From an uncultured Sulfitobacter sp. (GTDB taxonomy: Bacteria > Pseudomonadota > Alphaproteobacteria > Rhodobacterales > Rhodobacteraceae), in contig CANMXJ010000021.1 of NCBI GenBank assembly GCA_947501805.1, forward strand, positions 1 through 64,000: DNA of 64,000 nucleotides, read 5' to 3'. Below the pieces are notes generated by a model. It ran no database searches, was not told the DNA's origin, and worked only from the letters and a program-made list of their open reading frames with translations. A program made the position numbers and the translations under genes. Below, one piece after another: positions 56,586-64,000 of the stretch; positions within the stretch are counted from its first letter, which is position 1; each line of letters begins with the position of its first letter.

Positions 56586-57131
56586 CTAAATATGGCTGTG
56601 CGGAAAGATCTCCAGAATAGAATCAATCCAAAAGGGGGTCGGCGGGCATACTGAGGGGCCATTGAAAAGATGGACATGTAGGGACTTGTAAGTAGATAGT
56701 TCACAACGAAAACTCAATAGAACGACAACTATAATCAAGAGCCAAGATATACCAACACCTACAGGTAGCTGAATGGAGGAATAGGCTCCTTCTCGCGCAA
56801 TCTCCCCAGATGACCCAGCCCCTTTTACTGCGGGAAGGACCATATGAGGGTCGATGGCTGAGCGAACTCTTATCCATTTAGTAGTCGTTTTTGCAATCGC
56901 TTTGTGTGCTGCGCGAACACTCATGAAAGTTGTGATACAAGCAAATATACCCACACTAGCTAGGATACACGAAATAATCAGGCCGCTTATGTCATCTAGT
57001 CGAGTACTCATTAATGCAAAGGATGTGAATAGAAACGCCTGAAGAGTTACAAACCATCCTGTTCGAAAATTGATTAAGCTATCTTCGTGTGTAACTTTCT
57101 CTCGATAAAGTTTGAAAATCTCAATTGCCTG
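56586..57131 (-). pseudogene. small membrane protein broken by a nonsense codon
   Basis: From ATG 57011 down to 56586 the frame gives 141 residues with TMs at about 10-32 and 83-101. The same frame is open for 40 further codons upstream, reading QAIEIFKLYREKVTHEDSLI and then FRTGWFVTLQAFLFTSFAL, a typical N-terminus of this kind of membrane protein. That stretch has no ATG, GTG, TTG or CTG. It is preceded by TAA at 57132-57134 and, in frame before that, by GASLLPVNAYHDDEDFAID. So either a rare ATT start is used or the TAA is a nonsense mutation. Family not known; function unknown. Confidence 0.5.
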
Positions 57132-57267
57132 TTAATCGATCGCAAAGTCTTCGTCATCGTGGTAAGCGTTGACTGGCAACAAACTGGCTCCTGAGGTTTT
57201 TCTTTCAACGATTGCTCCTTATTAATTAGTGTTCCAATCTGGAATAGACAAGTTGTTTCCATTAAGC

Positions 57268-57296
57268 AAAAACCCCCGCTGATCACTCAGCGGGGG
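57268..57296 (-). terminator. intrinsic terminator after rplP
   Basis: CCCCCGCTGA (57273-57282) and TCAGCGGGGG (57287-57296) form a perfect 10-bp stem with a TCAC loop, followed on the minus strand by TTTTT. It ends the rplB-rpsS-rplV-rpsC-rplP transcript, about 70 bases past rplP. Confidence 0.9.
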
Positions 57297-57318
57297 CTCT
57301 CTAACTCATCCGGTGGCT

Positions 57319-57363
57319 GGCGGGGTGAACCCCGCCCTACCGTAGGGCGGGACTGGTCCCGCC
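57319..57363. repeat. tandem palindromes beside rplP
   Basis: GGCGGGGTG-AACCCCGCC (57319-57336) and GGCGGGACT-GGTCCCGCC (57346-57363) separated by CTACCGTAG. Both belong to the GTAGGGCGGG-type palindromes seen at 43952 and relate to 33035. They sit between rplP and its terminator. Confidence 0.65.
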
Positions 57364-57365
57364 GT

Positions 57366-57779
57366 TTACCAGTCTTCGCGTACAACGACCCGCGTCTTGA
57401 TCGGCAGCTTCATCGCTGCCAGACGCAGGGCTTCGCGTGCGATGTCGTCATTCACGCCGTCGATCTCGAACATCACGCGGCCGGGTTTGACCTTGCATGC
57501 CCAAAAGTCCACGGAACCTTTACCTTTACCCATCCGTACTTCGACGGGCTTGGAGGTGACAGGTACGTCTGGGAAAATACGGATCCAGACACGGCCCTGA
57601 CGCTTCATGTGACGCGTCATGGCACGACGTGCAGCTTCGATCTGACGCGCAGTTACCCGCTCGGGCTCCAAGGCCTTCAGACCATAGGTGCCGAAGTTCA
57701 GGTCAGACCCGCCCTTCGCCAGACCCTTGATCGAGCCTTTGAACTGCTTGCGGAATTTCGTCCGTTTTGGCTGTAGCAT
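57366..57779 (-). CDS. rplP: 50S ribosomal protein uL16
   Basis: 137 residues: [40 protein letters not shown]-type region (here [19 protein letters not shown]) and [21 protein letters not shown]-site tRNA contact. Last of the upstream ribosomal transcript. Confidence 0.98.
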   Translation of the reverse strand: MLQPKRTKFRKQFKGSIKGLAKGGSDLNFGTYGLKALEPERVTARQIEAARRAMTRHMKRQGRVWIRIFPDVPVTSKPVEVRMGKGKGSVDFWACKVKPGRVMFEIDGVNDDIAREALRLAAMKLPIKTRVVVREDW

Positions 57780-57790
57780 CTATCTACTCC

Positions 57791-58498
57791 TTAACGCCGA
57801 CCGCCTGCACCGCGAGGTGCTGGGCCGTCTTGAAGTTCCTGTAACTTGCGATCATGCGCGGAAGGATCATGTTCCATGATCTCGCCTTTGAAGATCCACG
57901 TCTTGATGCCGATGATGCCATAGGCAGTCTTGGCTTCAACGTGGGCATAATCGATGTCGGCACGCAATGTGTGCAGGGGTACACGACCCTCACGGTACCA
58001 TTCGGTACGCGCGATTTCTGCACCACCCAGACGGCCGGCAAGGTTACAACGAATGCCCAAGGCACCCATACGCATGGCGTTCTGAACCGCACGCTTCATG
58101 GCGCGGCGGAAAGATACCCGGCGCTCCAACTGCTGTGCAATGCTTTCGCCAACAAGTGCCGCATCCAGCTCTGGCTTGCGTACTTCAACGATGTTGAGGT
58201 GCAAATCAGACTTGGTGATCTTGGCGATCTTCTGACGCAGACCTTCGATGTCTGCACCTTTCTTGCCGATGATCACACCGGGACGTGCTGTGTGGATTGT
58301 CACGCGGCATTTTTTGTGCGGACGTTCGATGATCACACGGGCGATTCCGGCCTGATGACACTCTTCCTTGATGAAGGCGCGGATGGCGAGGTCTTCAAGC
58401 AGAAGATCACCGTAGTCCTTCGTATCGGCATACCAGCGGCTGTCCCAAGTACGGTTAACCTGCAGGCGCATGCCGATCGGGTTTACTTTGTTACCCAT
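57791..58498 (-). CDS. rpsC: 30S ribosomal protein uS3
   Basis: 235 residues: [22 protein letters not shown] domain [19 protein letters not shown] and [21 protein letters not shown]-terminal tail Gly/Arg-rich. TAATG overlap with rplV. Confidence 0.98.
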   Translation of the reverse strand: MGNKVNPIGMRLQVNRTWDSRWYADTKDYGDLLLEDLAIRAFIKEECHQAGIARVIIERPHKKCRVTIHTARPGVIIGKKGADIEGLRQKIAKITKSDLHLNIVEVRKPELDAALVGESIAQQLERRVSFRRAMKRAVQNAMRMGALGIRCNLAGRLGGAEIARTEWYREGRVPLHTLRADIDYAHVEAKTAYGIIGIKTWIFKGEIMEHDPSAHDRKLQELQDGPAPRGAGGRR

Positions 58499-58878
58499 TA
58501 TGCTTGCTCCTCAACTTGACGCACGACGATGGTGACTTCGGCAAATGGCTTCATGATCTTGCCGAAACGGCCACGCGCACGAGGACGTCCACGCTTCAAG
58601 GTCATGTTCTTGCCAACATAGGCTTCCGCAACGATCAGCTCGTCCACGTCGAGGTTATGGTTGTTCTCGGCATTGGCAATCGCGGACTGAAGGCATTTCT
58701 TCACGTCCTGTGCGATACGCTTTTTGGAGAAAGTCAGGTCGGTCAATGCCCGCTCGACTTTCTTGCCGCGGATCAAACCAGCAACAAGGTTCAACTTCTG
58801 CGGAGACGTCTTCAGCATGCGCAGTTTTGCACGTGCTTCATTGTCTGCCACGCGGCGGGGATTTTTATCCTTGCTCAT
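58498..58878 (-). CDS. rplV: 50S ribosomal protein uL22
   Basis: 126 residues: [19 protein letters not shown] and [19 protein letters not shown], whose loop lines the exit tunnel and is the site of macrolide-resistance changes in other bacteria. Full length. Confidence 0.97.
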   Translation of the reverse strand: MSKDKNPRRVADNEARAKLRMLKTSPQKLNLVAGLIRGKKVERALTDLTFSKKRIAQDVKKCLQSAIANAENNHNLDVDELIVAEAYVGKNMTLKRGRPRARGRFGKIMKPFAEVTIVVRQVEEQA

Positions 58879-58881
58879 GGC

Positions 58882-59160
58882 TTATTTCCGCTTCGCTTTT
58901 TTGTCGGCTGCATGGCCATAATAGGTCCGTGTTGGCGAATATTCACCAAACTTCTGACCAATCATGTCCTCAGTGACGTTTACTGGGATGTGCTTGCGAC
59001 CGTTATAGACACCGAATGTCAGGCCAACAAACTGGGGCAAAATCGTTGAACGACGCGACCAGATCTTGATCACTTCATTCCGGCCGCTCTCGCGGGACGC
59101 TTCGGCCTTTTTGAGGACATAAGAGTCAACAAAAGGACCTTTCCATACTGAACGAGACAT
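58882..59160 (-). CDS. rpsS: 30S ribosomal protein uS19
   Basis: 92 residues: [40 protein letters not shown] and [19 protein letters not shown]. Head protein contacting uS13. Confidence 0.98.
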   Translation of the reverse strand: MSRSVWKGPFVDSYVLKKAEASRESGRNEVIKIWSRRSTILPQFVGLTFGVYNGRKHIPVNVTEDMIGQKFGEYSPTRTYYGHAADKKAKRK

Positions 59161-59163
59161 AAA

Positions 59164-60006
59164 TTAGCGTCCCTTCTTCTTGGCGTGGCGCGATCTGATG
59201 ATCAGACTGCTTGACGCTTTTTTCTTGTTCCGGGTTTTTGCACCCTTTGTCGGCTTGCCCCATGGGGTAACCGGGTGACGACCACCAGATGTCCGGCCTT
59301 CACCACCACCATGCGGGTGGTCGATCGGGTTCATCACGACACCACGCACAGACGGGCGGATGCCCTTGTGACGCATGCGGCCCGCTTTACCGTAGTTCTG
59401 GTTGGAGTTGTCAGGGTTGGACACGGCACCAACGGTGGCCATGCATTCCTGACGCACGAGGCGAAGTTCACCACTGCTCAGACGGATCTGGGCGTAGCCA
59501 CCATCACGACCAACGAATTGGGCGTAAGTACCGGCGGCACGAGCAATCTGACCACCCTTGCCGGGCTTCATCTCGATGTTGTGGATAATTGTACCGATAG
59601 GCATGCCAGAGAACGGCATTGCGTTACCGGGCTTGATGTCGGCCTTGGCCGATGCAATCACCTTGTCGCCCACTGCCAGACGCTGAGGGGCAAGGATATA
59701 GGCCTGCTCGCCATCTTCGTACTGGATCAGGGCAATAAATGCTGTCCGGTTCGGGTCATATTCGATCCGCGCCACAACAGCGGACATGTCCAGCTTGTTG
59801 CGCTTGAAATCAACGATACGGTAGAGGCGCTTTGCACCACCACCTGTTCGACGCATTGTGATCCGTCCGGTGTTGTTCCGTCCGCCCGATTTCGTCAGAC
59901 CCTGAGTGAGGGCCTTAACGGGACGTCCTTTCCAAAGCTCCGAACGGTCAATCAGTACCAGCCCACGCTGGCCCGGCGTCGTCGGTTTGTACGACTTGAG
60001 TGCCAT
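59164..60006 (-). CDS. rplB: 50S ribosomal protein uL2
   Basis: 280 residues: [40 protein letters not shown] and the conserved peptidyl-transferase-associated [18 protein letters not shown]. Usually rplW precedes rplB directly; here the upstream 300 bases hold a terminator and no gene, so rplB starts a transcript. A TATAAA about 50 bases upstream on the minus strand could be its -10 (no good -35 found). Confidence 0.98.
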   Translation of the reverse strand: MALKSYKPTTPGQRGLVLIDRSELWKGRPVKALTQGLTKSGGRNNTGRITMRRTGGGAKRLYRIVDFKRNKLDMSAVVARIEYDPNRTAFIALIQYEDGEQAYILAPQRLAVGDKVIASAKADIKPGNAMPFSGMPIGTIIHNIEMKPGKGGQIARAAGTYAQFVGRDGGYAQIRLSSGELRLVRQECMATVGAVSNPDNSNQNYGKAGRMRHKGIRPSVRGVVMNPIDHPHGGGEGRTSGGRHPVTPWGKPTKGAKTRNKKKASSSLIIRSRHAKKKGR

Positions 60007-60307
60007 GTTGTGACTTTCCGTTTTGCTTGCTGCCGCCCGCTAGGGGAGGCGTGGTTTATAGGCCCCCGTAGGTGCCCGATTGTGTGTCCTTAACGAACAA
60101 TGACAAAGCCCCAGACGAATCTGGGGCTGTGCCGATGGGGTCGTTTAGGGGGGATGGGGGTGAGGGTCAAGGGAAGAAGCGACTCAACTTTCCTACTTCG
60201 TTCCCTGCAAAATACACCACAGAGAAGAGCTGCCCGAACTCTATCCTTTGGACGGCAAGAAACACAATAAGTTCCTCCCAATCAAATAGTCATCCCATGG
60301 TCGGCGT
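60007..60307. other. 301-base gap upstream of rplB
   Basis: Contains the terminator at 60103-60128 and, closer to rplB, the presumed promoter. rplW, rplD, rplC and rpsJ are absent between here and the right edge. Confidence 0.5.
60103..60128 (-). terminator. terminator upstream of rplB
   Basis: AGCCCCAG (60107-60114) pairs with CTGGGGCT (60121-60128) around ACGAAT; TTTGTCA follows on the minus strand. It would stop transcripts coming from the right, separating rplB from whatever lies upstream; possibly the original end of an rpsJ-rplW transcript. Confidence 0.7.
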
Positions 60308-61301
60308 CTATGCGCGAGTCTTTGAGGACGCTGCCAAGTTTCGACTTATCTCAACAGCTTGATCCACCGGAGAACGAACCGGTTTCCCAAAATCTAGGTT
60401 ATCTGGGGACATTGCGCGAATGAATTCCGCTAGCTCACTTACTCCCATCTGTCGACCATCTATAATGGCAAGTTCAAGTACATCTGCCCGCGCATTATAA
60501 AACGCAGCTAGCCGAGTACTGTAACGGAAAAGATTAACCAATATCTGAACAAGAAAAATCATCAATACGATGACTCCGATTCTCAGAACTGTCGCCTTCG
60601 TAAAACTGAACCAGTCTTGAGCCGCAATTGAGGATTGAACTTTGTTAAATTGCCGAACTGAGTTGTCAAACCTTACCTGACTGGCCTCCAGAATATCAAT
60701 AAGTGCTTGTAAGGATGAAACGCTCGGACCAGCTTCTACCAATCCGTCTGCCATTAATTGGAGGCTTGACGTAGTACTTTCCATTTGTTGTCTGGTCCTA
60801 TCTAATCCACGTTCGAACTGTTGATTAACCCTTGTCGCAAGTGATTCATCTAACGTGACGACACTTGGTTCTGACAGTTTTAGGACTGGGAAAACCACTT
60901 CTTTGGAACTTGTCAAATCAACAATCGTATCCTCAAAATCTGATGTTAAGCGGTCGGTTGCCTCAATACATGTCGAACTATTCGTGAAATAGGAGTCGCT
61001 TTTTCGTACTGATTTCAAGCACTGATGCATGGAATGTAAAAGGGAAACCAACTCTTGAGAGTCCGAGACTGAATAAGACCCGTACTGCACAGCAACCTCC
61101 AACTCCCAGTCTGAAATTTCTTGCCGCCAAGTTTCAATGTTAGCATCACTTATATTATTAACTTTCTGGATTTCAGCAATACCTGTAGCGATGGCAGTTT
61201 CGACTTCTGGAAGAAAGTCATCAACCGCGCGTTGCTGTTCGTCGAATGTCACACGAATATTGGAACTGATCTCCTTGTAAGCTCCAAAAGTAGCAATCAA
61301 A
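60308..61301 (-). pseudogene. 3' part of a two-TM membrane protein gene split by the transposon
   Basis: Minus-strand frame ending at 60308. Excluding codons contributed by the transposon, it encodes about 327 residues: a helical, acidic, periplasm-like domain with two Cys (MHQCLKS, SSTCIEA), a TM (VLRIGVIVLMIFLVQILVNL) and a 60-residue cytoplasmic tail. Joined to the fragment at 63762-63993 after removing the element and one 8-bp duplication copy, it gives a continuous 405-residue protein with TM1 at 21-41 and TM2 at about 313-333, reminiscent of sensor or chemoreceptor-like membrane proteins without a signalling domain. No family recognised. Confidence 0.8.
61294..61301. repeat. target-site duplication, left copy
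   Basis: CAATCAAA directly outside the left inverted repeat; identical to 63762-63769. Eight bases is the usual duplication of IS1595-family elements. Confidence 0.9.
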
Positions 61302-61325
61302 GGCGATTGTATACTTGACAAACCC
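61302..61325 (+). repeat. left terminal inverted repeat of the transposon
   Basis: 24 bases; matches the reverse complement of 63738-63761 except for C/T at 61314. Confidence 0.92.
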
Positions 61326-61370
61326 AATGCCAAAGCGTAGTTTAATCTCAACAAGTTAGAGGTTATTCCA

Positions 61371-62351
61371 ATGTCCGTTCTTTCCGCCCCATACATGCAC
61401 GATGAAGCAGCAGCCTTTAAGCACGTTGAAGCGATGCTTTGGGGCGACGCGCCGATCTGCGCGCACTGTGGCGTTGTGGATAGCGCCTATCCCCTCACAG
61501 GCGTTCGCACCAAGGCATCCGCCAAGAACCCAGAGGGCAAAGAGCGCCACGGCCTGTGGAAGTGCCGCGAGTGCCGTAAGCAGTTCACCGTCCGCAAGGG
61601 TACGATCTTCGAGGAAAGCCACCTTCCGCTGCACCTGTGGCTTCAAGCCATTCACCTGATGGTGTCCAGCAAGAAGGGTATCAGCAGCCACCAACTGCAC
61701 CGCGTTCTGGGTATCACCTACAAGAGCGCATGGTTTCTGACGCACCGCATCCGCGAGTGTATGCGTGGTGGCGCACTGGCTGGCTTCGGTAGCGGCGGCG
61801 GCATTGTAGAAGTGGACGAAACATTCATCGGCAAAGAGCCGGGCGTTGTGAAGCACCCCAAGGCGCGTGGCGGCTCTCACAAGATGAAGATGCTGACGTT
61901 GGTGGATCGCACCAGCAAACGCGCCAAGTCTATCGTTATTGATGATCTGAAAAAGACAACGCTGATCCCGATCCTGCAAGAGAACATCGCCAAGGGAGCC
62001 TATGTCATGACGGACGAAGCCCGCCAGTATCAGGATATTGGTGCTGGCCGCGTGTTTGACGCACACGGCTGGACCAACCACAGCGCAGGCGAGTATGTGA
62101 ACCTTGAGGATCGCGAAATGCACACCAACACTGTCGAAGGCTTTTACAGCATCTTTAAGTGCGGCATGAAGGGCGTGTATCAGCATTGCGGCAAGCAGCA
62201 CCTGCATCGCTATGCTGTTGAGTTTGACTTCCGTTACAACAATCGCATTGCGAACGGTGTAGAAGATGTCGAGCGCGGTCAGATTGCGCTGCGCAGCGTC
62301 GTCGGCAAACGCCTCACATACCGACGGGCTGACGAAGAAATCCAACACTAA
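61371..62351 (+). CDS. IS1595-family (ISXO2-like) transposase
   Basis: 326 residues. N-terminal zinc ribbon C30-x2-C33 and C65-x2-C68 (ICAHCG, KCRECRK). Helix-turn-helix region near 103-125. ISXO2-type catalytic core with D149 (EVDETFIG), D215 (MTDEARQ), and the N253/E256 region in MHTNTVEGFYS, followed by a Tyr-rich RYNNRIANG end. Copy-and-paste/cut-and-paste DDE(N) type for its element. A 330-codon frame on the other strand is a shadow. Confidence 0.93.
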   Translation: MSVLSAPYMHDEAAAFKHVEAMLWGDAPICAHCGVVDSAYPLTGVRTKASAKNPEGKERHGLWKCRECRKQFTVRKGTIFEESHLPLHLWLQAIHLMVSSKKGISSHQLHRVLGITYKSAWFLTHRIRECMRGGALAGFGSGGGIVEVDETFIGKEPGVVKHPKARGGSHKMKMLTLVDRTSKRAKSIVIDDLKKTTLIPILQENIAKGAYVMTDEARQYQDIGAGRVFDAHGWTNHSAGEYVNLEDREMHTNTVEGFYSIFKCGMKGVYQHCGKQHLHRYAVEFDFRYNNRIANGVEDVERGQIALRSVVGKRLTYRRADEEIQH

Positions 62352-62503
62352 ATCTTGATGGATTCACTTTTCTAGTGACAGATTCCACAACATATGCGAA
62401 GATTCATCGTGTGGGATACGTCGGAACTCCCCCTTCGCGGATGCGCTATGACGCATTGGCACTTGGTCTTACGGTTGCACACAGGATTGCAGCCTTGCGG
62501 GGG

Positions 62504-63385
62504 TCATGGACGAGGGGCCGAGGCCCACACACTCGAAAAATCGTAGCCATAGTGTTCAAATACGTTTTTCTGGACACTGGATAGCTTAGCCTTGAATGGT
62601 GGTGTTGGCTGTAAAATAACACCTTCATCAGCCGCTGATCCATTGAGCCTAGCCATCTTTGGCAAAAGCAATTTTGCGGGTGCCGGATCGTTTCGCACCT
62701 CCAATACGTCAACGGCTTGATAAAATGCGCTGGCGACAACGTCGGCCAATTGCAGGTCCGCAACTGAGGTATGGGGAACATAGTCAACTAGATTGAAGCG
62801 CAAAACTTGATGCCTGATTTCCCTCCTTCTGAGGAAAGTCGTTTCAGACGCGGCTTGCGCTTTCAGGTGCTCCCAATAGGCCTTCGTTTGACCGTATTCA
62901 TGTCCACCGCGTTGGCTGAAAACCACCTTCTGGTATCTTGGCTCTTTGTATCTTTTGAGGCTGTCCTTAAGACACAGATCGGTCACTCGCTCCATCAAGA
63001 AGCGAACGCAAAAATTATAAAACCATTGCTTCCCGCCCATTACTTCCGCACGCTCGTTTCTCCAGCCCCGCATGTTCTTCTTGTTTGAGCAAACCGCAAA
63101 GCAGACAACTTCCTTTTCGGCTATCATCTGGCAAGCGCGCGACTTCTTTGTCGGCGACAGATTTCTGAAGTGTAGTGCGGGGCCTTGCTTCGCGTTAATA
63201 TCTTCGCGGATACCCCTAACCCAATCCACAACTTTGCTCTCGTTGTTATGCCGAACTAGCACGCCAGAGATCACTAGCCACTCAGTCGCACCCACGCTAT
63301 CTATGGGGCGAACACGTTTTAGGCCATCATCGCCAGCCTCATCAATGTATAGAACGTATTCGTAAGGATTTGATATATTGGACAT
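62504..63385 (-). CDS. DUF3800 protein (cargo)
   Basis: 293 residues. DUF3800 signatures: YVLYIDEAGDDGLKR with the acidic pair near residue 16, LHFRNLSPTKK, and LQLADVVASAFYQAVDVLE with the third acid. This is an RNase H-like fold expected to be a nuclease or related metal enzyme; several relatives are found near defence genes. Encoded on the opposite strand to the transposase, convergent, 152 bases from its stop. Role as selfish cargo versus host benefit is unknown. Confidence 0.85.
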   Translation of the reverse strand: MSNISNPYEYVLYIDEAGDDGLKRVRPIDSVGATEWLVISGVLVRHNNESKVVDWVRGIREDINAKQGPALHFRNLSPTKKSRACQMIAEKEVVCFAVCSNKKNMRGWRNERAEVMGGKQWFYNFCVRFLMERVTDLCLKDSLKRYKEPRYQKVVFSQRGGHEYGQTKAYWEHLKAQAASETTFLRRREIRHQVLRFNLVDYVPHTSVADLQLADVVASAFYQAVDVLEVRNDPAPAKLLLPKMARLNGSAADEGVILQPTPPFKAKLSSVQKNVFEHYGYDFSSVWASAPRP

Positions 63386-63390
63386 TCGCT

Positions 63391-63546
63391 ATGGAAACAC
63401 CTGACGCTAAACAGAGTCAACTAGACCGCTTCAAAGAAGCCGCCCGTGAGATCGGGACGGACGACGACGAAGCGAAGTTCAACGAAAAGCTAGGCGATCT
63501 GGTGAAGCAGAAGCCCTTGGACAAGAAGGACTGCGATGATGAGTGA
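63391..63546 (+). CDS. small acidic protein of the transposon cargo
   Basis: 51 residues: METPDAKQSQLDRFKEAARE, then IGTDDDEAKFNEKLGDLVKQ and a Lys/Asp-rich end. Divergent from the DUF3800 gene with only five bases between starts, so they share a promoter region. Overlaps the next gene. Resembles small companions of such elements; function unknown. Confidence 0.6.
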   Translation: METPDAKQSQLDRFKEAAREIGTDDDEAKFNEKLGDLVKQKPLDKKDCDDE

Positions 63547-63736
63547 ATTCAAGCGACCAGAGTGGGGCAGTCAAGACCCCGAAGAAAGCTATCGTTCGGG
63601 ATATCAAGATGGGGCGCTGGCCGCGTTACAAGCTGTAGAATCCGGCATGACGACGGACGAATTGAAACATTGGACCGACGTTAAACTTCAAAAATGGCGG
63701 CATGACCGGAGCGCCTTCCCTACGCCCCCAAAGTAA
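63536..63736 (+). CDS. small protein of the transposon cargo
   Basis: 66 residues (ATG at 63536 or 63539): PEESYRSGYQDGALAALQAV and MTTDELKHWTDVKLQKWRHD. Overlaps the previous small gene by about 11 bases; ends 2 bases before the right inverted repeat, so the element is tightly packed. No family named. Confidence 0.6.
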   Translation: MMSEFKRPEWGSQDPEESYRSGYQDGALAALQAVESGMTTDELKHWTDVKLQKWRHDRSAFPTPPK

Positions 63737-63737
63737 C

Positions 63738-63761
63738 GGGTTTGTCAAATATACAATCGCC
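63738..63761 (-). repeat. right terminal inverted repeat of the transposon
   Basis: 24 bases, reverse complement of the left end with one difference. It contributes the stop codon of the truncated 5' gene fragment (frame ends at 63745). Confidence 0.92.
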
Positions 63762-63769
63762 CAATCAAA
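63762..63769. repeat. target-site duplication, right copy
   Basis: CAATCAAA, identical to 61294-61301. Confidence 0.9.
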
Positions 63770-63993
63770 GCGGAGATACCATCCTGGATATCAGTTAGCC
63801 GCACTGGAACTTCATCTCTTATCGCATCAACTTCTTGTGTGGACGCACTAATACCCCTTTCTGAGATTGTGTTAGCATATACGAGAAACACCCCTCCTGA
63901 AACAATAATCATGGTGATAAGAACTAGAACCATGTTGGCTTGGCGCTGCCGAACTCCGGCTCTTTTTCGAAGCGATTCAACTATTTCATTCAT
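63762..63993 (-). pseudogene. 5' part of the split membrane-protein gene
   Basis: Begins at ATG 63993: MNEIVESLRKRAGVRQRQAN, then a TM (MVLVLITMIIVSGGVFLVYA, residues 21-40) and a charged segment running to VRLTDIQDGISALI, where the transposon enters. With the element present the frame runs 4 codons into it and stops at 63745 (82 codons in all). Completed by 61293-60308. Positively charged N-terminus suggests N-in topology. The start could lie beyond the right edge, though this ATG fits. Confidence 0.8.
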
Positions 63994-64000
63994 TGGACGA

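Larger units (their letters stand above)
61302..63761. mobile_element. IS1595-family transposon with DUF3800 cargo (2460 bp)
   Basis: Bounded by 24-base inverted repeats that differ at one position (left GGCGATTGTATAC..., right reading inward GGCGATTGTATAT..., both ending TTGACAAACCC), with an 8-bp direct duplication CAATCAAA outside. Contents: transposase (plus), a DUF3800 gene (minus), and two small plus-strand genes. It lies within a minus-strand gene, whose frame is restored by removing the element and one duplication copy: fragment 63993-63762 is 77 codons plus 1 base, and joining to 61293 keeps the frame of 61291-60308. This proves a precise insertion, probably recent because the repeats and duplication are still perfect or nearly so. 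Confidence 0.93.

Noticed and set aside
57074-57286. 70-codon minus frame before the broken membrane gene
   Set aside because: Runs over the rplP terminator region; the adjacent frame carries the more protein-like sequence that joins the membrane protein.
61356-62348. 330-codon minus frame opposite the transposase
   Set aside because: Antisense shadow; the plus-strand transposase has all its catalytic and zinc motifs.
62375-62584. 69-codon plus frame between transposase and DUF3800
   Set aside because: Overlaps the end of the DUF3800 gene antisense, no ribosome-binding site, no recognisable sequence.
1-64000. CRISPR array or prophage
   Set aside because: No regularly spaced repeats and no phage structural or lysis genes were seen; mobile content is limited to the recombinase region and the IS1595-type transposon.

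Overview
The window reads as chromosomal DNA of an alphaproteobacterium of the Rhodobacteraceae, most likely the Roseobacter group. This is inferred from gene families and order: an AapJQMP amino-acid transporter, a FrcBCA-FrcK sugar transporter, an ATP12-type F1 assembly factor, an rpmH-rnpA-yidD-yidC-engB-argB neighbourhood and the spc/alpha ribosomal clusters. No 16S gene is present, so the assignment stays at family level.

Layout. 1-2225: a Hachiman antiphage pair (hamA, and hamB cut by the left edge). 2794-8274: LysR regulator, amidase and a three-part TRAP transporter. 8664-14268: FrcK-FrcA-FrcC-FrcB facing a ROK repressor and a sugar isomerase, with a palindrome between them. 14269-19846: a patchy accessory stretch with a secreted protein, a flavodoxin, a frameshifted SH3 relic, a serine recombinase, repeats, an A+T-rich two-gene unit of unknown function (17415-18983), a tRNA-Thr-like fragment and an H-NS-type gene. 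20092-33026: tRNA-Arg, a histidine kinase with a redox enzyme and a membrane protein, then rpmH-rnpA-yidD-ttcA-EAL protein and yidC-MOSC-engB-argB-ferredoxin-sixA. 33057-37540: AapJQMP. 37745-43300: the degQ-rarA-crcB-rluC-HAD-ATP12 chain.

43431-60006 holds ribosomal genes on the minus strand (rplB to rplQ, with secY, adk and rpoA), but the usual run is broken. An acyltransferase gene lies between rpmD and rplO. A block with an NTF2-like protein, a TIGR02466 oxygenase, CcdAB and a broken membrane-protein gene lies between rpmC and rplP. Upstream of rplB there is no rplW. Terminator hairpins and promoter-like sequences sit at these breaks, suggesting several separately transcribed units.

60308-63993: a 2460-bp IS1595-type transposon (61302-63761) carrying a DUF3800 gene and two small genes. 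It has 24-bp inverted repeats and an 8-bp target duplication, and it splits a two-TM membrane-protein gene. Removing the element and one duplication copy restores one reading frame of 405 codons.

The least understood parts are the 17415-18983 pair with its recombinase and repeats, and the disrupted gene with its cargo transposon. Hachiman, CcdAB and DUF3800 are known families.
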